Origin: Candidatus Woesearchaeota archaeon
GTDB lineage: Archaea; Nanobdellota; Nanobdellia; Woesearchaeales; JACQSR01
DNA length: 40,736 nt
Assembly: GCA_016211215.1 (NCBI GenBank)
Contig: JACQSR010000024.1
Coordinates: forward strand, 1 to 40,736
Direction of reading: 5' to 3'
The notes under the pieces were generated by a model. It was not told where the DNA came from. It did no database searches and saw nothing but the letters and a program-made list of their open reading frames with translations. This document shows, in pieces, positions 1-9,121 of this stretch. The translations under genes and the position numbers were made by a program. How positions within the stretch are numbered: position 1 is the stretch's first letter; every line of letters starts with the position of its first letter.

Positions 1-52
1 CCCCTATTTTCAGTGCTCCTGAGCCAAGGAGGAGAACTTTTTTAGGTTTCAT
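1..52 (-). CDS. carB: carbamoyl-phosphate synthase large subunit, N-terminal start only (runs off the window edge)
   Basis: Reverse complement of 1-52 reads ATGAAACCTAAAAAAGTTCTCCTCCTTGGCTCAGGAGCACTGAAAATAGGG = MKPKKVLLLGSGALKIG, the typical CarB N-terminal motif. It lies directly downstream of carA-NUDIX. Confidence 0.8.
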   Translation of the reverse strand, partial: MKPKKVLLLGSGALKIG

Positions 53-530
53 GCTTGAAATAATCCTCCAATATCTTTTTCGCGTTCGGATTAAAGTTAC
101 TTTTTACCATCATCACTTTTAAGACTCCAACAGGATAGAATCTAGCCCACGAGACTTCATTCAATTGGGGAATAATCTTTCCATCATAAATGCATTCATA
201 CACAGCCCTGAATGAGAAAGCATCCGGATAAAGCCTTTTGTACAGAAACCTTATCTTTATGTTTTCGGCGCCTATTTCCTCCTTTAGTTCCCTTGCAGCG
301 CACTTATCATAAGACTCTCCTTCTTTTACACGCCCAGCAACTCTCGCATCAATCATGTTTGGATGGCTGTCAACATTCGGAGCTCTTTTAGTCACAAGTA
401 TCTCTTTGTTGCCGTTTTTCACAATTACACAAACAACACGATGAAGTATATGCTCTTTAAGTACCCTCGACCTCTGCATCGAGCCTATAACCTCGTCTTT
501 TTCGTTCACTACGTCGAGAATTTCATCCAT
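42..530 (-). CDS. NUDIX hydrolase (IDI-like subgroup)
   Basis: Intact Nudix box GRVKEGESYDKCAARELKEEIGA (GX5EX7REUXEEXG). N-terminal MDEILDVVNEKDEVIGSMQRSRV is typical of IDI-like NUDIX proteins. Confidence 0.9.
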   Translation of the reverse strand: MDEILDVVNEKDEVIGSMQRSRVLKEHILHRVVCVIVKNGNKEILVTKRAPNVDSHPNMIDARVAGRVKEGESYDKCAARELKEEIGAENIKIRFLYKRLYPDAFSFRAVYECIYDGKIIPQLNEVSWARFYPVGVLKVMMVKSNFNPNAKKILEDYFKHET

Positions 531-1599
531 TATCTATCACCTTCAGAAACTCATCAAACAGGAATTCAGTATCAGTTGGGCCTGGAGTCGCTTCAGGGTG
601 AAATTGGACGGACATGAAGGGCTTTGATTTGTGAATGACGCCTTCATTTGTTGCATCGTTTGCGTTGACGAACCATTCCTTCCATTCTTTTGAGAGTGTT
701 TTTGTGTTTACAGCATAGCCGTGATTCTGGGAAGTGATGAAGCATCTCTTTGAATCTGCAAGGATGCAGGGCTGGTTTTGGCTCCTGTGGCCGTATTTCA
801 GCTTGTAAGTATCTGCGCCTGCAGCAAGCGAAAGAATCTGATTGCCAAGGCATATTCCAAAGATGGGCTTTTCCTTCTCCATTGCCGACTGAACGTTTTC
901 AATTGTTGCCTTTGCCTGCTTTGGGTCTCCGGGGCCGTTTGAAATCACTATGCCATCGAAGTGCTCCCTGTTGAAGTCATAATCCCAGGGAACACGAAGA
1001 ACTTCGACATTTCTTCTTAACAGCGAGCGCAGTATGTTGTTCTTTGCGCCGCAGTCTACCAGCACAATCCTCTTTTTGCCTTTTCCGTACAACTGCTTTT
1101 TTTTGCACGACACTTCGGCAACCAGGTTTCTTTTATTCGGGTCTTCGCCCTTTATTTTGCCGCCCAATTCTATCCTGCCCAGCATGGTGCCGTTCTCCCT
1201 GAGTTTCTTTGTCAGCTCGCGGGTGTCAATGCCGTACAGGGCAGGTATACTGTGCTCCCGAAGCCATGCTGCAAGTGTTTTTTTGGAATTCCAGTGGCTG
1301 GGACTTTCGCAGTAATCCGATATGATTAATCCCTGAACGTGAATTGCATCACTCTCAAAGAATTTTTTTAGGCCATGCTCGGCATCGTCAGGAGGTATTC
1401 CATAATTGCCAACAAGGGGGTAAGTTAATGCCAGAATTTGTCCTTTGTAAGAGGGGTCTGTAAGGGTTTCAGGGTATCCGACCATTCCCGTGTTAAATAC
1501 AACTTCTCCTGCATTTGACTTCGTGAAACCAAAAGAAACGCCGTGGAAAACAGAACCGTCTTCGAGAACAAGCTTACCCCTCACAGCTTCATTGACCAT
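523..1599 (-). CDS. carA: carbamoyl-phosphate synthase small subunit
   Basis: N-terminal GKLVLEDGSVFHGVSFG; class I amidotransferase motifs FGICLGNQ and QFHPEATPGP. TATA-like CCTTATATACC about 30 bp upstream. Confidence 0.96.
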   Translation of the reverse strand: MVNEAVRGKLVLEDGSVFHGVSFGFTKSNAGEVVFNTGMVGYPETLTDPSYKGQILALTYPLVGNYGIPPDDAEHGLKKFFESDAIHVQGLIISDYCESPSHWNSKKTLAAWLREHSIPALYGIDTRELTKKLRENGTMLGRIELGGKIKGEDPNKRNLVAEVSCKKKQLYGKGKKRIVLVDCGAKNNILRSLLRRNVEVLRVPWDYDFNREHFDGIVISNGPGDPKQAKATIENVQSAMEKEKPIFGICLGNQILSLAAGADTYKLKYGHRSQNQPCILADSKRCFITSQNHGYAVNTKTLSKEWKEWFVNANDATNEGVIHKSKPFMSVQFHPEATPGPTDTEFLFDEFLKVIDNG

Positions 1600-1643
1600 T
1601 AAAAAAAGGAAGAAGCAACGGCAGGTATATAAGGTTTATGGTG

Positions 1644-2474
1644 TTACCGGGGCGTTCTATATTTTTCATCCACTCTTTCATAAAAAGCATAGAAGAAGTT
1701 CAATAGCGGTTCGACACTGAGATTTAGAAGTTTGGTTTTCTTTGCGTTGTTGATTATGGCATTCGCTTCCTTTATGTTTATGGACATAAGTCTTTCTTTT
1801 GTATGCCTAATATCCCGCAAAAGTGTTGGGGTATCTACAGGGAATCTAGACTTTTCCATTTTTTCCAGATAGTCTTTTTGCAGCCAATACCTTGTTAATT
1901 CCGTTCTTATTTTGTATTCCCTTTCAGACATTCCTTCGGGTCGTTCTGGGTTCATTCTGTTGTAATCCTGATTCAAACTCTTAACTGCCTCATGAACCAA
2001 CCTTGACGCAGGATAATAATTTCCGCGACCATCACTCCCTTTTAGGGTTTCGTAAAACTCGGCCATTATGCCTTTCACTTCTTCGGTGCTTCTTTCGTTA
2101 CTTCCGAACAGCGACCTGTAACGTGCCCTGCTAGCTACAGTTGCTACCCACTGCTCATAATGGTCCAGGTTATTGATAACTTTAAGTTTGCCTATTTCAC
2201 TTATTACTTCGGGTTCTGTTTCTCTTGATAGCTCTTGCTCAATAATTCTTCTGGCAATTAGGTACTTTAAGCTAACTCCATTGGCGCCTTGATGGTATAT
2301 GCCTGTAAGTTTGTCTGTTAATCCTTTAACAACTAGGTTTTTCCTATCTATATGAACTGTATCACTTAAGATACCTACCAATTGGTCTTCGGACGGTTTA
2401 GGAGCGTCCCTAGTAAAGTCCTCCAAACTTGCGCTCAAATCCAACTTAGGTTGTTCTTTTGCCATCTTTATCAC
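1644..2474 (-). CDS. hypothetical protein, 276 aa, no family recognised
   Basis: Long ORF without overlap to other genes; TATA-like CTTAAAAAG centred about 26 bp upstream of the ATG. Confidence 0.7.
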   Translation of the reverse strand: MIKMAKEQPKLDLSASLEDFTRDAPKPSEDQLVGILSDTVHIDRKNLVVKGLTDKLTGIYHQGANGVSLKYLIARRIIEQELSRETEPEVISEIGKLKVINNLDHYEQWVATVASRARYRSLFGSNERSTEEVKGIMAEFYETLKGSDGRGNYYPASRLVHEAVKSLNQDYNRMNPERPEGMSEREYKIRTELTRYWLQKDYLEKMEKSRFPVDTPTLLRDIRHTKERLMSINIKEANAIINNAKKTKLLNLSVEPLLNFFYAFYERVDEKYRTPR

Positions 2475-2520
2475 TTAGTAGTGGTTTTTTTCTTGCTTTT
2501 TAAGTCTTTTGGTTTTTATT

Positions 2521-2551
2521 ACTTTATAGTAATCCTATGCTACTATAAGGT
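2521..2551. repeat. intergenic inverted repeat, 11-bp arms, 9-nt spacer
   Basis: ACTTTATAGTA-atcctatgc-TACTATAAGGT: 10 of 11 Watson-Crick pairs plus one T/G pair. Confidence 0.7.
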
Positions 2552-2555
2552 TAGT

Positions 2556-2792
2556 ATGTCGGGATTATTTAAAAAGAAACTTGCTAAAGGCCAGAAAGAA
2601 TGGTTTATCACGCCTTCAATAGCTTCAATAAGCTTGATTATGCCCTGGTTTAGTTTATCCCGGTCTGAATTGGAGCCATTAAGAAAAATACACTTAAACC
2701 TGCTTTTTCCTCTCCCTAAGGGTGAACAGGATTATAAGGTTGATGATGAACAGTATAAACAACGGAAAGAAAAAGCCTCCAAGAATAAATGA
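2556..2792 (+). CDS. possible 78-aa small ORF (MSGLFKKKLAKGQKEWF...), uncertain
   Basis: ATG at 2556 sits about 28 bp after TATA-like CTTTATAG. Its 3' end overlaps the convergent gene 2694-3035 by about 100 bp, which weakens the call. Confidence 0.2.
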   Translation: MSGLFKKKLAKGQKEWFITPSIASISLIMPWFSLSRSELEPLRKIHLNLLFPLPKGEQDYKVDDEQYKQRKEKASKNK

Positions 2793-3035
2793 AGAGACAA
2801 GCTGCAAACCAGAGTTAATGTAGAAGTAAATCTTGCTCCTGATACGCGCAATGAGGAGTATTACATTAATGAGGGTAAGCACGAAGAGCAACGCTGCAAT
2901 GCCGAAAAGCACGTAATGAACCGGCTCTTTTTCACCCCTGAATACAGGATAACTTGTGCCCATTATAACTATGGAAAGTATCAGAAGGAATATGTCCCTT
3001 GAGCTCTGAAGCATCCTGTTAAGTTTGCTCAGCAT
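2694..3035 (-). CDS. small membrane protein, 113 aa
   Basis: Several hydrophobic helices (IFLLILSIVIMGTSY, VLFGIAALLFVLTLINVILLIA, FILGGFFFPLFILFIINLIILF). Start abuts the stop of the upstream gene. Confidence 0.75.
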   Translation of the reverse strand: MLSKLNRMLQSSRDIFLLILSIVIMGTSYPVFRGEKEPVHYVLFGIAALLFVLTLINVILLIARIRSKIYFYINSGLQLVSSFILGGFFFPLFILFIINLIILFTLRERKKQV

Positions 3036-3500
3036 TTAGAATCTCCTGTCGATCTCCTTGAGGTAATCCTTTGTTCTGTTCAATATTGACGGGAGTACAA
3101 AGCGCTCAATCTTCTCCTCAAATATCTCAACAGTAGGGTTGAACTCGGTAATCCTGTATGACGATGCTTTTGACTCTATTATGAACAAATCCTTGAGCCT
3201 TTTAACCTGCCTTCTTATGTTTGAGGAAGCAAGGCCGTTAAGGGGGAGACTGTTTGCAACCCTAATCTCCCGAACCTTGTCTTCGATGTCCTTTGATGTC
3301 AGATGTTCACTGCCCTTTTTTGCGAGCAGAAGCGCATAAAAAACGTCAACCATTATGTCACGGGAATCGCCGGGCTGGAGAATCCCCAATGAAAGGCAAA
3401 GCTTCCTCACAAGATTGCGGTCAGATAAGTTTTCCGGCTTTTCGTATTTTCTCAATGTCAGCTCAGAAAGGGGCGTGTCCCTGGATATGGTCTTTCGCAT
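3036..3500 (-). CDS. winged-helix DNA-binding-like protein (putative regulator)
   Basis: Predicted wHTH-like segment (DIEDKVREI...SNIRRQVKRLKDLFIIESKASSYRITEF). TATA ATTATATAAAG centred about 27 bp upstream. Confidence 0.6.
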   Translation of the reverse strand: MRKTISRDTPLSELTLRKYEKPENLSDRNLVRKLCLSLGILQPGDSRDIMVDVFYALLLAKKGSEHLTSKDIEDKVREIRVANSLPLNGLASSNIRRQVKRLKDLFIIESKASSYRITEFNPTVEIFEEKIERFVLPSILNRTKDYLKEIDRRF

Positions 3501-3537
3501 GGAAAGCCAGTTGCCATCTCACTTTATATAATTTTCG

Positions 3538-6500
3538 TTAAACCCTTGAAAAGAAAATCTCAAATGCCCTGCCCTTTATGGCGAACTTGACATTGTGGTC
3601 AAACTTAACTGAAGGGGATGATGCAACCTTGAGCGTATTTGCGCCAACCTTTTCCTGGATGTTTTTCAGCCAGGGATTAATCATTGAGCCCAAACCGGAA
3701 TCGCACACTATCAGCAGCTTAATCTTATCTGTTTTCTCAAATCCCGCATCCTTTCTTGCGGACTGGATGTGCCTCATCAGCTCGCGCGAATATCCCTCTG
3801 CCTCAAGCTCTTCCGTAACATCCCTGTTTAGGTATATAAATGCGTTCCTCATCTCGACTTCCTGCAGGTTTTTCGGAACTTCCCTTGCAACAATTATGTG
3901 CTCTTTCCTGACTGCAATTTCCTTTCCTTCAACCATGAGAGTGAACTTGCCGCTCCTGCCTATGTGTCCCAAAACTGCGTCAGGGCTTTCTGTCGAGAGT
4001 TTTGCAATTATTTTTGGAGCGCTTGCGCCAAATTCAGGCCCAAGGGTCTTGAAGTCGGATTTTACCAGTGCCCTGACACCGTGCATTGAAGATTCAATAT
4101 TCAGCGATTTAATATTTGCCTGGAGCTTTACTATTTTTTCCAGGTGGTGGACAGCAGCCCTTACTTTATTGTCGCCGGTAACAACGGTTGCTGACTGTAG
4201 GGGCCATCTTACGCCCATGCCTATCTTTTCCCTTCCGGAGAGAATTGCCTGTATTGCCTGGGACGCAATTGCCATGTCTTCCTCAAGCTTGGCATCAATA
4301 AGTGCATCATCGTGCTTTGGCCACCATAGGAGATGGACGCTTTCCTCCTCAAGCGAAAGCTCTGCCTTGAGATTTTGGTACATCTTCTCTGTTATGAAAG
4401 GTATGACCGGAGCAAGAAGCGTGATGGAATCCATCAGTACACGGTATGCAACGGATGCAACAAGATGCTTTTCCCGGCCTGCAGCCTTTTCGCGGGTAAG
4501 CTGAAGGTAGGTTCTTGAAAGCTCAAGGTAAAGCTCTTCGACCTTGTTTGGAATTTCATTCAGGAGATATTCGTTGTACATTTTTGTAACTTCCTTTATG
4601 GTGGAGTGCAGTTTTGACAGGATGTATTTTTCCTCAATTGATGGATTTTCTATCGGCTTAGAGGGGTCTATCTTTGAGTTTTTGCACAGTTCAATCAGGA
4701 AGTTATGTATGTTCCAAAGCACGTTGAGGTTTTTGTTCTTGACCTTCATGTCATTGAAGTTATAGTTGATATCCAAGCCTGGCAATGCCCCTCCAATCAT
4801 GTAATACCTCAAGGTGTCAGCACCGAACTTGTCTATGACCTCATAAGGCGAAATTACATTGCCGAGGCTTTTTGACATCTTTCTGCCTTCGGCATCCTGA
4901 ACAAAGCCGTGCATGTAAACGGACTTGTAGGAGTTTGCATTCAATGCAACCATGGATGCAACTGTGAGGAGATTAAACCATCCCCTAATCTGGTCCTTGC
5001 CCTCAAGTATAAAATCGGCAGGAAACATCATGTCAAACTTTTCCCTTGACTGCGGAAAACCGAGGCAGGACCATGACGCGGTGCCGGAGTCTATCCAAAC
5101 GTCAAGTATGTCGGGAATCCTGGTCTTTTCGCTGCCGCACTTGCATTTGAGCTTAACTTCGTCAATATACGGCCTGTGAAGGTCTGCAGGAACATTGTCT
5201 GCCTTCTGCTTCAGCTCGGCTATCGAGCCAATGACATCAAAATCATTGCAATGAGGGCATCTCCATATGGGCAAAGGGGTGCCCCACTCGCGCTGCCTTG
5301 TTATTCCATTATCACGCAAATTGTTAATCCAGGAATCAAACCATCTTGAGCCGGACCATTCTGGCTGCCATTTTACTGATTTGTTCAGCTCCCTCATTCT
5401 CTCCTTCATGTCCTCAATCCTGAAAAACCACTGTTTTGTGGTTCTGAAGACTACCGGGCTTTTGCAGCGCCAGCAATGCGCATATTCATGCTCCACTTCA
5501 GAGGTTGCAATAAGGCTGCTTCCCAAGGCTTCGACGAATTTTGCGTCATCTTTTTTTGCATAAATGCCGGAAAACCTCCCCATGGATATTGGAAACATCC
5601 CAAACTCATCGATGTTGTTGAATGGAGGCAACCCTTCCCTGTGCCCTACTTCAAAATCTTCTGGGCCGCATCCCGGCGCCATGTGGACTAGGCCGGAGCC
5701 TGCAGATGTGTCAACATATTCAGTCGAAAGAACTACCGTATGCTTCTTTTCTGATTTTATATGCTTAAAATCCTCAATGTCCGATTCCCAGGGATGCTCA
5801 TACCTCAAGCCGTGGAGCCTGTCGCCGTGGAACTCCTCAATGATGTGGAATTTCCTGTTTGCAACCCCTGAAATGAATACGGAAGCCAATGCTTTTGATA
5901 CAATCCACACCTCGTCGTCAACTTTTGCCCTTACGTATTCCAGTTCGGGATTCACCATAACGCCCAAGTTGAACGCCAATGTCCAGGGAGTAGTGGTCCA
6001 TATTATCAGGTACTCATTTTCCCTGTCTTTAACCCTGAATTTCACAAATATGGAGTTTTCCGTCACATTTTCGTACTCAAGCTCGTGCTTTGCCAAAGAA
6101 GTTGCGCATTTCGCGCACCAGTGCATAGTCCTCAACCCTTCATACAGGCGCTTGTTTTCATGCGCGCGCTTGATGAGCCACCACTCACCCTCCATGAAAG
6201 AGTTGTCTATGGTTTTGTAGGAATTCCCGAAGTCCATCCAAACCCCAAGCCTGGCAAAATCCCTGTTCATCAGCTCAAGGTTTTGCAAAGCAAGATTCCT
6301 GCATTCCTCTATGAACCTTGCAAATCCGAACTTGGGAATTTCATCTTTCTTTCTTATTCCAAACTTTTCCTCAACCTTGTGCGCAGTTGGCAATCCGTGC
6401 ATGTCGTATCCTGCCCTGTCCCATACATCAAAGCCCTGCATGCGCTTGTAACGCAGCACCATGTCCTTCAATGATTTGTTCCATGCGTGCCCTAAATGAA

Positions 6501-6645
6501 TTACGCCGGAAGTGTACGGAGGCCCATCAAGGAAATAGAAACTTTTCCTGCCATTGTTGCGCTCCTTTGCAATCCGGTAAATATCTGAATCTTTCCAGAA
6601 CTGGAGAATTTCCTTTTCCACTTCCTGAGGATTGTAAGGTGCCAT
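3538..6645 (-). CDS. ileS: isoleucyl-tRNA synthetase
   Basis: 1035 aa; HIGH-type motif HLGHAWNKSLKD, KMSKS loop GRKMSKSLGNVISPYEVIDKFGADTLRYY, DGPPYTSGVIH. Confidence 0.97.
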   Translation of the reverse strand: MAPYNPQEVEKEILQFWKDSDIYRIAKERNNGRKSFYFLDGPPYTSGVIHLGHAWNKSLKDMVLRYKRMQGFDVWDRAGYDMHGLPTAHKVEEKFGIRKKDEIPKFGFARFIEECRNLALQNLELMNRDFARLGVWMDFGNSYKTIDNSFMEGEWWLIKRAHENKRLYEGLRTMHWCAKCATSLAKHELEYENVTENSIFVKFRVKDRENEYLIIWTTTPWTLAFNLGVMVNPELEYVRAKVDDEVWIVSKALASVFISGVANRKFHIIEEFHGDRLHGLRYEHPWESDIEDFKHIKSEKKHTVVLSTEYVDTSAGSGLVHMAPGCGPEDFEVGHREGLPPFNNIDEFGMFPISMGRFSGIYAKKDDAKFVEALGSSLIATSEVEHEYAHCWRCKSPVVFRTTKQWFFRIEDMKERMRELNKSVKWQPEWSGSRWFDSWINNLRDNGITRQREWGTPLPIWRCPHCNDFDVIGSIAELKQKADNVPADLHRPYIDEVKLKCKCGSEKTRIPDILDVWIDSGTASWSCLGFPQSREKFDMMFPADFILEGKDQIRGWFNLLTVASMVALNANSYKSVYMHGFVQDAEGRKMSKSLGNVISPYEVIDKFGADTLRYYMIGGALPGLDINYNFNDMKVKNKNLNVLWNIHNFLIELCKNSKIDPSKPIENPSIEEKYILSKLHSTIKEVTKMYNEYLLNEIPNKVEELYLELSRTYLQLTREKAAGREKHLVASVAYRVLMDSITLLAPVIPFITEKMYQNLKAELSLEEESVHLLWWPKHDDALIDAKLEEDMAIASQAIQAILSGREKIGMGVRWPLQSATVVTGDNKVRAAVHHLEKIVKLQANIKSLNIESSMHGVRALVKSDFKTLGPEFGASAPKIIAKLSTESPDAVLGHIGRSGKFTLMVEGKEIAVRKEHIIVAREVPKNLQEVEMRNAFIYLNRDVTEELEAEGYSRELMRHIQSARKDAGFEKTDKIKLLIVCDSGLGSMINPWLKNIQEKVGANTLKVASSPSVKFDHNVKFAIKGRAFEIFFSRV

Positions 6646-6723
6646 AGGGCAGACGAAAAGAGGATGATTTAAAAACGTTTCGGGATGAAAAGAGATATAT
6701 ACTATTTCTGCTACGAACTATTG

Positions 6724-7362
6724 ATGGCAAGCGCAAAAGAGGTTATATCCATATTAAAGAAGAATTATCCCGATATCAAATACTACCTAAATTTCAAGAC
6801 TCCGCTGGAGCTTTTTGTTGCTGCAATTCTGTCTGCGCAGGTTCGTGATGAAGTGGTAAATGCAACCACGCCAAACTTGTTTAAGAAATACAGAACAGCA
6901 AAAGACTATATGGATGCTGATTTAAATGAACTGGTTAAGGACATCAAAAACATAAGCTTTGCCGGCAATAAGGCAAAATACATCAAGGAGGCGTGCAGGA
7001 TTCTGGCAGAAAAATACGATGGCAAGGTCCCTGATAAGGTTGAAGAGCTTACGGAATTGCCGGGCATTGGAAGAAAGACTGCCAATGTGATTATGATTAA
7101 TGCGTTCAATAAGATTACGGGCATACCTGTCGATGTTCATGTCTTGAGATTAGGATATCGGCTGGGATGGACAACAACGGACAAGAACGCAGACAGGAGC
7201 GCAACTGAGCTTGAGGGTTTGATTCCGAAGGAATACTGGAAGGAGTTTCCATGGCTGATGAAGGCTCACGGCAGGGCAATATGCAAAGCTCCGGAGCCTT
7301 ACTGCAGCAGGTGCTTTCTGAGCAGTATTTGCCCGAAGAATGGCGTGAAAAGGCAGCTTTAG
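6724..7362 (+). CDS. nth: endonuclease III (DNA glycosylase/AP lyase)
   Basis: HhH LPGIGRKTANVI, catalytic region IPVDVHVLRLGYRLG, 4Fe-4S CX6CX2CX5C (CKAPEPYCSRCFLSSIC). The start at 6724 fits a TATA about 26 bp upstream better than 6685. Confidence 0.95.
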   Translation: MASAKEVISILKKNYPDIKYYLNFKTPLELFVAAILSAQVRDEVVNATTPNLFKKYRTAKDYMDADLNELVKDIKNISFAGNKAKYIKEACRILAEKYDGKVPDKVEELTELPGIGRKTANVIMINAFNKITGIPVDVHVLRLGYRLGWTTTDKNADRSATELEGLIPKEYWKEFPWLMKAHGRAICKAPEPYCSRCFLSSICPKNGVKRQL

Positions 7363-7365
7363 ATT

Positions 7366-7656
7366 TTATTCTTGTCTGTTGGCTTCATCAAGACCCTTAT
7401 GCCAGCCGATATGCTTCTCCAGCCTGGTGTTCACCGAGAACATCTTGCTGCTTATTCCCATAACATAGCCCACCAATCCAAACGTAAGGGTGATGTTAAG
7501 CACAACCAATGCAAGTATAACATTTTCGATTTCCCAGCTTCCGCCAAAGATTAGCCTGACGATTTGAATTATCACCACTATGGCAATCACATAGGCAACC
7601 GCCTGCGCAATAATTGCTATCATCTCCGCTGCGTTATATCTGGCCAATTCAACCAA
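7366..7656 (-). CDS. small membrane protein, 96 aa
   Basis: Two hydrophobic segments (AYVIAIVVIIQIVRLIF, VILALVVLNITLTFGLVGYVMGI). Overlaps the end of the next upstream small gene by 8 bp. Confidence 0.65.
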   Translation of the reverse strand: MVELARYNAAEMIAIIAQAVAYVIAIVVIIQIVRLIFGGSWEIENVILALVVLNITLTFGLVGYVMGISSKMFSVNTRLEKHIGWHKGLDEANRQE

Positions 7657-7753
7657 CCCTCTTAATCAGTAGTATGATGGACAGGACAATGATTATTGCC
7701 AACAGAAGCAAGGTCACTATGAGCATCTTCGGAGTGCCCCTGAATTCAACCAT
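7649..7753 (-). CDS. 34-aa single-helix membrane mini-protein
   Basis: MVEFRGTPKMLIVTLLLLAIIIVLSIILLIKRVG. The longer ORF (to 7963) would overlap the U32 peptidase. TATA-like GATTTATTAA is about 30 bp upstream of 7753. Confidence 0.5.
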   Translation of the reverse strand: MVEFRGTPKMLIVTLLLLAIIIVLSIILLIKRVG

Positions 7754-7856
7754 AAATGGCAGATACATTTGCCCATTAATAAATCTTGCTGGGAATTTTC
7801 CGGAGATTCTTCGGATTATCACTAATCTTTTTAAAACGAACCAGGACTCAGGCAGC

Positions 7857-9095
7857 ATGGACAAAGCTGAATTGATGGCTCCTGCCGGCTCATTTGAGTC
7901 TTTAACGGCTGCAATACAGGCAGGGGCTGATTCTGTGTATTTTGGCGTTGGAAAGCTGAACATGCGCTCAAGGGCTGCAAGAAACTTCTCTTTGGCTGAG
8001 ATTGGAAGGGCAATGAAAATATGCAGGAAAAGCAGGGTAAAGGGCTATGTAACCTTGAACACAGTCATGTATGATGAAGACCAGATATTAATGCGGAAGA
8101 TTTGCGATGCCGCAAAAAAGCATAATGTGGATGCAATAATTGCGCATGACATGTCTGTAATTGAATATGCGAACTCAATAAAACTGCCGGTTCATCTTTC
8201 CACACAGATGAACGTGTCAAATCTTGAGTCTGTCAGATATTATTCTCGGTTTGCAGAGGTTATTGTATTGGCCCGGGAGCTGAGTTTGAAGCAGATAGCT
8301 GACATATGCAAAAGGGTTAAGAAAGCAAAAATAAGGGGCCCAGGCGGCAAATTGGTAAAGATTGAGCTCTTCGCACACGGAGCATTGTGCGTTTCAATAG
8401 CTGGAAAATGCCAAATGAGCCTTGCAACATACAACTATCCCGCAAATCGCGGCGAGTGCCTTCAGAACTGCAGGCGCGCGTATAAAGTTGTCGACGAGGA
8501 AACAGGCGACGAGCTGGTGATTGACAACAAATATGTGATGTCCCCGAAGGATTTGTGCACTATTGGATTTCTTGACAGAATAATTGGCGCTGGCGTTTCA
8601 GTCCTGAAGATAGAGGGAAGAGGGAGAGCCCCAGATTATGTTTACACTGTAACCAAAGCGTACCGTGAGGCAATCGACAGCTTTTATGGGGGAACTTATT
8701 CAAAGGAGAAAATTGCAGAATGGGTAAGGGGGCTTGAAACAACATTCAACAGGGGCTTCTGGCACGGCGGCTATTACCTTGGAAAAAAGCTTGGCGAATG
8801 GGCCGGTGTTTACGGCTCCAAAGCAACAAAGGAGAAGATTTATGTTGGCATAGTGAAGAATTATTTTGCAAAGCCGAAGGTTGCCCATTTTTTAATTGAG
8901 ACAGGCATAGTAAAGGTTGGAGATGATATTCTCATAACAGGCCCTACAACCGGCATCATAGAATCAAAAGTCAAAAACATTTACAGAAATGAGGAATCTC
9001 TAACCTCCGCAAAAAAGGGCGATGATATCACTATCCCCATCGCAGAAAAAGTCAGAAAGAACGACAAGCTTTTTGTGGTTATGGGAAGAAAATGA
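7857..9095 (+). CDS. U32 family peptidase/collagenase-like protein
   Basis: MDKAELMAPAGSFESLTAAIQAGADSVYFGV, HLSTQMNVSN, FAHGALCVSIAGKCQMS, NRGECLQNCRRAYKV are U32 signatures. Start at 7857, with TATA CTTTTTAAAAC about 26 bp upstream. Confidence 0.92.
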   Translation: MDKAELMAPAGSFESLTAAIQAGADSVYFGVGKLNMRSRAARNFSLAEIGRAMKICRKSRVKGYVTLNTVMYDEDQILMRKICDAAKKHNVDAIIAHDMSVIEYANSIKLPVHLSTQMNVSNLESVRYYSRFAEVIVLARELSLKQIADICKRVKKAKIRGPGGKLVKIELFAHGALCVSIAGKCQMSLATYNYPANRGECLQNCRRAYKVVDEETGDELVIDNKYVMSPKDLCTIGFLDRIIGAGVSVLKIEGRGRAPDYVYTVTKAYREAIDSFYGGTYSKEKIAEWVRGLETTFNRGFWHGGYYLGKKLGEWAGVYGSKATKEKIYVGIVKNYFAKPKVAHFLIETGIVKVGDDILITGPTTGIIESKVKNIYRNEESLTSAKKGDDITIPIAEKVRKNDKLFVVMGRK

Positions 9096-9121
9096 ATCTG
9101 CACTTGGCAAATACTTTACAC

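Noticed and set aside
3578-4504. 308-aa + strand ORF
   Set aside because: Antisense to ileS, with Ser/Pro/Leu-rich composition typical of a shadow ORF.
5564-6220. 218-aa + strand ORF
   Set aside because: Antisense to ileS; no recognisable domain.
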